This document shows, piece by piece, positions 55,430 through 64,000 of a DNA stretch of 64,000 nucleotides (position 1 is the stretch's first letter; every line of letters starts with the position of its first letter). Source of the DNA: Blasia pusilla (lineage: Eukaryota; Marchantiophyta; Marchantiopsida; Blasiales); NCBI GenBank assembly GCA_050084515.1, contig CM114272.1, forward strand, positions 18,414,001-18,478,000, in the 5' to 3' direction. The notes under the pieces were generated by a model. The model saw only the letters and a list, made by a program, of their open reading frames with translations. It had not been told where the DNA came from and did not search any database. A program made the position numbers and the translations under genes.

Positions 55430-58108
55430 GCGGGTTGCGCGAGCTAGATGCAGATCAAGGTTGCGAGTCAGGGTTGCGAGCCAAACAAGGCATGGTGTCG
55501 GAATGGGTATAAGATGGCAAGTCCATAGACATATCCAAACAAGTCTATCCTATAGACAAACAAGTCTCTTTCTGTGCAAGCTTGTCTTTGCCCCATCATC
55601 CGAGAAGCATTTCTATTCCCATGGGGAAGGTTATTGTGTGATCCCATAGCTATTACTCTTCCCCAAATGAGTCTAAATAAGTCCTCCCTCCCATATGTGG
55701 TGGAATGGGCCATCGCAAAACCCCGTGGGCTACCAGCCATGGCTTTATAGCATCTCCGAGATTGTTTCATCCAAGGAGATTGGGCAAGTGGCTTTATCTC
55801 CTTATATAAGGTGTGTGCACATGTAACGACAAATTCTCTCCCATACTTATGTCTAGGCTTTTAAGAGCTTTTTTTTTATTGGCTATGGATAATAAGATAA
55901 GCCTCCTTATAGTGTTCATTGTTGAAAAGGTTTTATACTGCTTGGTTAGTCAATCTCTCTATTTGCGGTTTCTCATCACTTTAACGCCCACTTATTTCCT
56001 CATCAATTTGGAGTGGTTACTCCTATTGGTATCGGTATGATCGTAGAGTAACATACATACATAGATAACAAAAGTTTCAATGATTTTGAAGTATAAATAT
56101 TTTAAGAAATAAAAGATGGAAAGATAGGTTATTCCATAACCTATTCCTCTCTAGGATTAGTGATTGATTAAACCTTTTTCTATTTTTTAATGGAGGAAAT
56201 ACATCAAATCAATGATCCAAAGGATATAGAAAAGAATGAAAGAAAGAAAATTTCAAGAAGATCTAAGTTCTAATCTATCTCTATTGTTTATAGCATTAGG
56301 TCTCAATTTTGTGTTCCAAAAACTTTTCCCCCATTATGTTGAAGCCAATGTACATTTAAAGCATGTTCCATTCATGAGACTCTCTCCCCAAAAGACAAAA
56401 GATGCCAACACAATATTAAGGAATTGTTTGTCTCTAAATTAAATCTATCTACACCTCCACCTCTTCTTAAGAAAAAATTCTTTCTCTCAATTTGCTTCCA
56501 AGGTTTGAGAATACTATAACTTTATCTTTGAGAATTTTATCCACATCATATTAGGGACAAAGTCATGGAAATTTTCCTCATGTGACTTTCTAAAAAAAGA
56601 TTATATTTTTTTGACTCTTTTTAACATATGCTGATTGGATAAACCAACGTGATTTAGAAAAAGAATTTGCATCTATGTTTATTTTACGTAAGGAGAAAAT
56701 CTGCATATTATCTATGTCAAAAAATTATACCATGGATAATACTCATACCATTCTCATAAGAACAACTAAGTTTGAGTGGATTCAACTCAATGGACATGAA
56801 AAGCTAGTGTTGCTATTTATGCAGGACTCTTGTGAGACCAAGCAGACTTAGAAGTATTAAAAGGAGTACTTAAAGAAAGAACTTGCTTTGTGAAGCCTTG
56901 AGAGTGAAAACACCTAAGTTTATGGCTCTCACTACATGCTAGTAAAGACTTGGAAGTGAGTCATGATTGCAGGTCAAAGGAGGATTGACTTTGTCAGATA
57001 CACACCAAACAAAAGTTGCAAATCTTAGTTTTTGACAACTAGTCCCTAGTCATAAAACACTAACGGTGGCAAGACTAGCTTGGACATGTCGAACATTATA
57101 AGTCAAGATGGGCGCTAGCTAGCCGAGAGACATCAAAATCATGGGGCAAAGTCCCAAGGTGAGATTGGGGGAATGCAAGATGGCTTGAGTAAGAAAAGTC
57201 ATATGGGGAGTTAATTAATTAGCCAAATGCGAGATTATTACAAATTGAGAGAAGCAATTCACTTTTGGATTGAGCACCAAAACTAATTATCCATGATAAA
57301 TACTTGGAAAAGAAGGAGGTTCCACAAAGAACCCTAGAAGTATCTTTATGAAGGGAATATCTCTCTCCTTACCTTCTTGAGTCTTGGAATAGGGATTTAA
57401 CCATATTTTGCTATGTTTTAGGTTGTGAACCAAGGAATGGTTTGGGAGGCATCTTGAGGGATTGGCCATTGTGCTTTAGCTTGTACGAAGGAGAAATGAG
57501 GATTCACCAAGGGTTAAGGCCCAAACATTCCTCACGAATATAGAACACACCTTTAAAGACACGGCGTCAATCACCACTAGGGATAGAGCCATCGAGATGG
57601 CTCAATCGAAAGACCATTTTTCCCAAGAGTGGGTAATTTGTGAGTCTATTGTAAGTTAAAGGTGTAAGAGGTGTTGAAGGTGCAAGCCACGTTGCTAAGA
57701 GGCGGAGGACTTGGCAAGCTTTCTATAAGGTAGTTTAACATAACTTCTAGATCAACATAACTAGGGATTCTTATGTATTTTGTATTACCAACACACCCAC
57801 AAGAAGGTGATGCCTAACGTTTGAAGACAAGGGTATTTATCTCCTTTCCTTGATGCTTGTCAGGATGTTTGAGGTGTGTTTTTTGGCTATAGTAGGTGAC
57901 ACACATTCTTGTTAATAGAGTGTCAGTGAGTATGCGGCACTAGTGTGGCTCTTGTAGAAAACTTTAGTGGGATGGATTGATACCATAAGAGTCAAGAGTG
58001 ACTAAACGTGTGGCCTATTTGCCGAGGGTTGGTCTTAACTAAGAAAGGTGGTGATGTGTTGACATTTTAGGCCTTTTCTAGTGCAGATCTTTTGGCTTGT
58101 AAGTGAGC
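55430..58108. other. AT-rich intergenic stretch
   Basis: No gene recognised. A degenerate GACATATCC/GACAAACAAGTC stretch at 55,520-55,590 may be an old MITE end. Confidence 0.45.
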
Positions 58109-58116
58109 TAGACAAG

Positions 58117-58399
58117 CATGGTTACACATGGATAAATCCAATTTCAAGAACGTATGTGTGTCCTAAGGACGGACATGTCCATACAAACCCTACTACTTGC
58201 ATCCTGTACTTGAGCTTGCCTTGCCCACACCTGATCTTGCACCACACTCCACCTACCTTGGACCACATCCCTCCTACAACCTTGGCCCATGTCCAACCCA
58301 CACTCTGTGGGGGGCCTTTTTCTTTCGCCTATGTCCAATATCCGTAGGAGGATGCAGGCAAGGCATAGGAGGGGCTGAAGCCTGACATATGCAACCTTG
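58117..58399 (+). mobile_element. hAT-like MITE, complete copy (GC-rich subfamily, 283 bp)
   Basis: Left end CATGGTTACACATGGATAAA, right end CATATGCAACCTTG. GGACATGTCC at 58,171-58,180. The flanks 58,109-58,116 (tagacaag) and 58,400-58,407 (ttgacaag) match at 7 of 8, the best target-duplication evidence in the family. Confidence 0.75.
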
Positions 58400-58407
58400 T
58401 TGACAAG

Positions 58408-59601
58408 TTTACAAGTTTTACCACATCGTAGCCATAGAGTTATAGGGAGTCTAGTAGTGGTAGAAGTGGGGGAGGATTTATGAGAATGGGGCAAGCTATC
58501 GAGGGTTTCCACACGAGGAACCACCTCAACCGCCATATGTATTAACTCAAGTAGGGACACTAGTGGATTCTAAGTTACTTGAGAGGCCATTGAGTGTCAC
58601 CACACCATTTTTGTGGGACGTGTGGAGGATCAAAATTTCATATGGGTCCACGAGTGGACTTTGGAGGTTCTCTCATATTGTGGGAACCATTGAGCTGAAT
58701 GATTTTATGGAGAAGCTTGAAAATCGGTGCAATGAACAAATGATGTTGATCTAGCATAGATTTGACCCCTTCATGGTATGGAAGTGAAATTTTCAACATT
58801 TGGAGGGCCCTCCCATGGATGATTATCACAAGTTTGGGATTCTCCGTGAGGTAGAGATCAAGGCATGAAAATTATATTGGTCTCCAGGATATGTGTCACT
58901 TACTAGGCATGTGACTATTCATGTGGCACCTGCAATGGTTCCCAAGCTCTACATGGAGACACTTAGAGGAGTTGTCGACACTGTGTTACGATAGGGATCA
59001 GCCGAGGTCTGCCCAAGTCCAACCCATTGGTTGAGTTCTTTTCAGAATTAGGGAGGAACTATGAGGGGATGAGGACCAACAAGGTAAAGGTTGATTCATG
59101 GGTCTAAGCAAAGAGTAGGAGAGAGACTACGGAAAGCACATGCAGGTCTTTGACAATTGATCAAAACTACTCAAGGTATGACAATTAAAGGCCTAGGTGG
59201 TTCAGTTTTGGTATATGATACTAGACCAAGAGTTGTGGAAGAGAGTATGCCATATGAATCTCTAACATGCTTTTTTTCCTACTCGCAAGTCGTTTTCTTG
59301 TTGGCGAAGCTTATTGACCTTAACATTCTTGAGGAGAGAATGTTGATGATAGACGCATTATCTTTGAGGGAGACGACACGAATGATGATGTCTTCATTAG
59401 TGCCGCACTGCACTACTAGACATTGAGTCATGGGATTAAGGGTTAGGAGAGGGTACCGCAAGGACCACGTCTTGTAGAATCTTATGCTAGGCAGTAGGGC
59501 TCAAGTTTTTCTTATTGGACGAGTGGAGGATCACATTGTCAGCAAGATTGTAGAGAGTGTAGGTAGCACCTCTAATTGCATAAGAAGCGTACAAGGGTAG
59601 G
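58408..59601. other. Unassigned stretch left of the solo LTR
   Basis: Several interrupted open stretches on the plus strand (58,563-58,754, then 59,157-59,426), so it may be a decayed coding region of a retroelement. I could not match any motif to a family. Confidence 0.35.
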
Positions 59602-59606
59602 TCACC

Positions 59607-60636
59607 TGTCGTGCGCCTACTCTCCTTGAACGTTAATCTTGTTTGTTGCGGAAGCGTGCGTTCAGTAGGTCACGCTCTCAACGCTGATCTGCATCCAAAC
59701 ACGCACTTCGGTTAGTCGGGTCTTGGATCAATCAGCGGGATTACTTTCCGAGTTCTCGTCTCGGACTCTCTCTTCAAGCTCAACCTTCCTAGTTTCGCGG
59801 TTTCCAACACGGGCAAGTCTCGAAAGACTTGGGACAGACTTTCTGGTCGGTTCAGGAACCTGAAACGGCGTCTCGCGCCTAGCGGTTCCAACTGTCCGAT
59901 GAACATCCAATGAGTTCCTCACCAAGACTCGCACGAAGTGAATCTCGGGTTGGAATCCAAGTGTGGCGTACAAAGTCCACTCCCTTGGATCAGGTTTGGG
60001 TTTGGGTTTCGCGCCAAACTCCGTTTCATCCGTGCCTCAAACGCGCCGTTTGGCGCCCAAAGTGGGGTTTCGTTTCCCGAGACATCTCAAAGAAGGTACT
60101 CCCCTTACTAGTACTTCTGGGGATCTCCGAGGGCCCCCTACATTTAGGGAAAGACACCCGGGCCCCTCCAATTGGCCCTCAACCCGATTGCTCTCTGAAT
60201 CGTTTTCGGCCAATATCTCAGCCTGTACTTATGCATTTGCTGAGATCTTTGGTGCGTTGGAAGCGTCTCAAGATCAGCTTTCCAACGCGCCCTTAGTTGT
60301 CCCGAACGCATCTCGGAGCTTAACGTTATGGTCCTAAACACAGTCAGATTCTCCCAAACGCTAGTCATGTTCCAAACTGGTTCTCACCTCTTTGGCAACC
60401 AACCTCCAAGACTCAACTCATCTCAAGTCTCGGCTCGCGTTTGGTCTAGGTTTCCTGGTCGCGACCACTAATGCATGAAACGCACAACTCTGTTCCGCGT
60501 TTCGTCTCTTAGACTTTTTCCAAGAGACTCTACCAAACGCCTCTCCAAAGCGCAAACCTCGCGGCGTGAGTTTCTTTGAGTTCTGATGTTTCGCTTGGCG
60601 CGTATTTGGTGTTGTTTGGTTATGAGGGTCGCGACA
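59607..60636 (-). mobile_element. Solo LTR of the chromovirus family (1030 bp)
   Basis: The reverse complement begins TGTCGCGACCCTCATAACC and ends GTAGGCGCACGACA, aligning end to end with the 5' LTR at 32,964-33,991 and keeping the canonical TG...CA ends. It is flanked by a perfect 5-bp duplication TCACC (59,602-59,606 and 60,637-60,641), so it is one insertion whose internal region was lost by LTR-LTR recombination. It keeps more CpG sites than the 33-kb LTR. Confidence 0.95.
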
Positions 60637-60641
60637 TCACC

Positions 60642-61900
60642 CTTACCTGAGTGTGATCATTACATGAGATATGACCACACACGTGAGAGATATTTCAAGC
60701 TCCACCCTCAACCTCCATCTCGGTTCCGCCTAGATGGAGGTTGAGGATATGGAGTCAGTAGAGGACAAGGTATAGGAGGTTGGAGGTGGGGTGGAGGCAA
60801 GGCCCCACTACTTGCTAGAGTGAGTGGAAGACTTGCATCTGTGGCAGCTATGGCGAGGATTAATGCTTAGTTGGATCAATACTTTTGGGCTATGACAACG
60901 CAATAGCTATCAACATCTAATGCAAGAGGCATGTGGACTTTCAGATCTGCCTAAGCTCATGCTATGGTTGGAGATCTAAGAGGTATGAGATTTCTTTGTA
61001 ACATTGCACAAATGGATGTAGATGTGGTGGTTACGAGAGGTGAAAGCTTCTCGGCCATGAGGATTTGTTATGGAGTTAGATCCCAAGAAAGGAAGATGGC
61101 ATGCTAGCTAGACTTCCCCACTCATTTACATTAATATCATAGGCTCTCTGGACCCTATTAATGGTCCCTAAAAGCGTTTTGAGGAGTGGTGGTGTCGATA
61201 TTGTGAGAGAAGCGGATGAGGCTTCTAACAAGTACACATGTGGTCCTCTCACAAGACCAACTATTACTCAACAACCAACTAACCCTCAACCCTATAGGCC
61301 CAAGAGGTTCCACATAAAGGATGAGGGGACTCACCAACGCTGCCATTCCTCATAAAGGGAAGAGTGACATACACTCGTAGATCACGTCTTAAGACTAGGT
61401 CATATACGACCTCTCTAAATAGGGAAGTACAAGACCCCTCTAAGGTCTTGATACTATCTTGTTCTATGTCTCATCTACCATGATACCCGTCGTGCTAATA
61501 GACATTAGTTGTCATGCACACAAGTCTAAGACCCATCTTACTTTAATCCTAACATATCTACACATACATGATTGGGCAACCCCAATTGCCCCACTAGTTC
61601 GATGGTTTGGTCCCTCTAACTCCAGATAGCCTACAAAATAACTCTAAATGCTATGCAACTTTTCAGTGCTAAGATTAGAAGATCGGATACTATGTCTTCC
61701 CCATCATTAGTCACCTTCTTCCATACGTAATATCAAGATTCATCTTGTTATCTATCTATCACACCTATCTACATCAGGGACGAAGCCAACGTCCTTGAGG
61801 AACCAACTCAAGAGGCGGTGTCAAACATGACATATCCCATCCTCAAGAACACCCATGATATACTAGCATCGTGGCTGCTCTTCTTGTAGACCCAAATTTT
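60642..61900. other. Unassigned stretch right of the solo LTR
   Basis: Contains the perfect hairpin at 60,707-60,745. The plus strand reads interrupted peptide-like stretches to about 61,360 that could be a decayed gag, but I see no diagnostic motif. Confidence 0.35.
60707..60745. repeat. Perfect 14-bp inverted repeat, 11-nt loop
   Basis: The arms CTCAACCTCCATCT (60,707-60,720) and AGATGGAGGTTGAG (60,732-60,745) are fully complementary. Confidence 0.92.
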
Positions 61901-61904
61901 ATAT

Positions 61905-61990
61905 ATATATATGGAAATATCATGTCAGTAATTGTGCGTCATGTCATCTTCCAAACATAGATGGGAGTATATATTGATTCAATCTTGGCA
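61905..61990 (+). pseudogene. Fragment of the PHD-type gypsy pol 3' end
   Basis: AATTGTGCGTCATGTCATCT, then TCCAAACATAGATGGGA and AATCTTGGCA, align with about 2,945-3,027 of the first element (the segment just before the PHD finger). The similarity is not visible on either side. This shows a second, much more decayed copy of the family in the window. Confidence 0.7.
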
Positions 61991-62741
61991 CCTCTAAAAC
62001 AATGACTCTTAAAGGTAAAATCTCTCACACTCAAAGAATAGTGAGATCTTGATCTCCTCTTGGAAATGCAACAAGAATGCTTTTTATGTCCACGGATGAA
62101 TTAAGTTAAGCTAAGGTTAGTTCAAGGGCATGAAACATGGATTGAATCGAGGTGATCCACTTTTCTTGGCATAAACCCCATACTAAAATATAAATAGGAT
62201 GGTCCATCATAGGGTTTGAAGTCTATTTCTCCTTGTTGCTCTCAAAAGCTTTGGGTTGTGTTTCAAGAACCTGACTAGTCGTGCATTCCGTAGGCAACCA
62301 AGTAGTTGCCAAACGCTTGAGCAAACGCTAAGGGAGAGCCCCTCATGGTGCAGCATGACATGTTGCATCTAGGTGATGTCAAGGTGGTGGAGGAGCGGCG
62401 ATACGTACATACATTGGCGAGCGTTGATCAGGTTGGACCTAGCTTGGTAGAGGAGAGGACCATTCGGATGAAGGCTCCTACAATAGGATTGGGAGATCTA
62501 CCTTTGAGAGCATCCAGCCGTTCTAAGGTAGAGTTCAATATCTTGATGGGATGGTGCAACCATTGAACTTCATGGGCCTATCCTTGATATTTGTCACTAC
62601 ACAACATCAAGCGGGATGAGTTGTATCAAGACGACTATAGCTTATGGCTAAATGTGGATGATGGCATCCCTCCTTGGAACGTCTTGAAACTCTCCACCTT
62701 CTACAAGTCCAACGCACCCCCACCCAACTTTTCCATCTTTG
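61991..62741. other. Intergenic stretch
   Basis: No recognisable gene. Open frames 62,345-62,566 and 62,591-62,800 (plus) lack known domains. Confidence 0.4.
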
Positions 62742-63235
62742 GTAAAGGTTGGACATGCTCACGAGCATGCCCAACGGATCCCCCACCCAAGTGTTTTTAA
62801 TATCCCAGCCACCTTTGTGGGCTCAAGACGTGAGAAAGAGTGCGGTTAAGGATCAAATGATTGTGTAGGTTACAAGCCTTCAAGCCCCACTTAGCCCACA
62901 TCGAGCTTATTGGGACTGCATCGGCTCGCGGTAGGCTCATTGAGGGTGGGATATAGGCCCCGCACAGCCCGCAAAGGGCGGGCCTACGGCGAACCTAGCA
63001 ATCCGTGTCAAGCACGCTTTATGCAGGCCTCCACATGCTTGTAGTGGGCTACAAAATAGGTGCCAAGAACGGGCAATGGGTTGCTAGATTGGGTCTGGGC
63101 TGGTGAGGCCCGAATCTATGTTGTGAGTGGGGTGGACCCATGTGCATGACGCGAGAATCCGTGCCTGCACGGACATGTCTATCCCTAGGACAAACATAAG
63201 TCCGTGGACAAGAACTTTTTCCATCTGCAACCTTG
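62742..63235 (-). mobile_element. hAT-like MITE (GC-rich subfamily, about 490 bp)
   Basis: The minus strand starts at 63,235 with CAAGGTTGCAGATGGAAAAA, then CTTATGTTTGTCCTAGGGAT and GACATGTCCGTGCAGGCACG, followed by a GCCCGCA-rich interior. The other end is probably near 62,742 (TAAAGGTTGGACATG). The flanks 62,734-62,741 (catctttg) and 63,236-63,243 (cacatttg) match at 6 of 8. The lower-coordinate end is less certain. Confidence 0.58.
62749..62774. repeat. 12-bp inverted repeat at a MITE end
   Basis: TTGGACATGCTC and GAGCATGCCCAA around AC pair at 11 of 12 positions. Confidence 0.8.
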
Positions 63236-63243
63236 CACATTTG

Positions 63244-64000
63244 TGGCACATTAGGTGCATGCCAACAGTACAAGTAGCTAGGATTTGCGACATGAGTATT
63301 GAGTTTGTACAAAAATTTATTTCTTTAAAGAGTGTTTTTTGTCCTTGCATCATCAGCTTGTGTGATTGGAATAGCAAATGTTTTGAATGAGATTTTGATA
63401 AATTATTTTTGGGAAAATTGGAAATTTTATAAATGTAGGAAAAGAAATTACAACTAAGTTGGAGTTGAATTCTGAGTAAGATTTGAATTTAAGTTCCAAT
63501 ACAATCACATATTTTTTGAGTTTGTTGCGGCCCAATCATGAGCAAACTATGAGTCATTGCAACTACACAATGCATTTTATAAAAAGAAACTTTGAAGCCG
63601 CCTTGGAACAAAAAATTGCAAGTTGGTTGTTATCTTGCAATCTAGTCTAGTACTTGCAGCTATAGCACGATTGTGGTATGGCTTTTAGGACTCAAAAACT
63701 TGCTCCAAATGTAGTTGTGGATTATTGCTTAACATCTTCATTGACTCATTCTACCAATCTTGTGCCTAGTTGGACTCTCCAAGACCCAAACCAAGTCTTT
63801 TGCTTTTAGATCTCAAGGTTGTGAACTCTTTGTGGTGCAAGGGAAGAGGTTTGAAAGGTTGGACTCTACGACAAAGGTTTGATGTCACTCAAAATTTACT
63901 TTTTCAAAATTACCAAGTATTGCGATAAGAATTTTCCATCTAGCACTCCAACATTGATATGGCATCAATTTCTTTCCTTTATGGAAACCAAAACTCCAAA
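63244..64000. other. AT-rich intergenic stretch to the window end
   Basis: Nothing gene-like, no repeats recognised. Confidence 0.45.

Overview
The window looks like nuclear DNA of a land plant or close streptophyte relative. The evidence is two kinds of Ty3/gypsy retrotransposon (one a chromovirus with an initiator-Met-tRNA-type primer site), a relic hAT transposase of the DUF659 type common in plants, hAT-like miniature elements, and a satellite array with a monomer of about 179 bp. I cannot name the species. I could support no intact host protein-coding gene: every recognisable coding region is transposon-derived and broken. Spliced genes with short exons could have been missed.

Layout. 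1-3185: 3' part of a Ty3/gypsy polyprotein (reverse transcriptase, RNase H, integrase) ending in a PHD finger, broken by stops and frameshifts and cut by the window edge. 3.2-26.4 kb: mostly anonymous sequence alternating between AT-rich (3.2-7.6, 13.3-17.6 kb) and GC/CpG-rich blocks (7.6-8.9, 11.1-13.3, 17.6-26.4 kb), with one miniature element at 3.6 kb, microsatellites and a G-box/ABRE-like motif cluster at 8.4 kb. 28.2-29.8 kb: divergent satellite array of nine monomers. 30.6-31.9 kb (minus): relic hAT transposase. 32,964-39,200: chromodomain Ty3/gypsy element with complete 5' LTR, PBS, gag to chromodomain, a truncated 3' LTR and matching 5-bp target-site duplications. 41.2-41.7 kb: a retropepsin remnant. 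43-51 kb: a second GC-rich block with an irregular pyrimidine-rich tandem array (45.8-47.5 kb). 51.7-55.4 kb: dense nested cluster of miniature elements. 59,607-60,636 (minus): solo LTR of the same family as the 33-39 kb element, with perfect TCACC duplications. 61.9 kb: a scrap of the PHD-type gypsy family. 62.7-63.2 kb: another miniature element.

How the parts relate. The two gypsy elements carry different histone-reader modules at the polyprotein C-terminus, a PHD finger in one and a chromodomain in the other. The miniature elements have short terminal inverted repeats (CAAGGTTGCA-type), apparent 8-bp duplications and a recurring GGACATGTCC palindrome. They look like hAT-superfamily MITEs, and the 31-kb relic shows hAT transposases have been in this genome. 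Many inactivating changes in the retroelements are C-to-T or G-to-A, as expected from deamination of methylated cytosines in silenced plant repeats. All of this was read by eye without searches or alignments.
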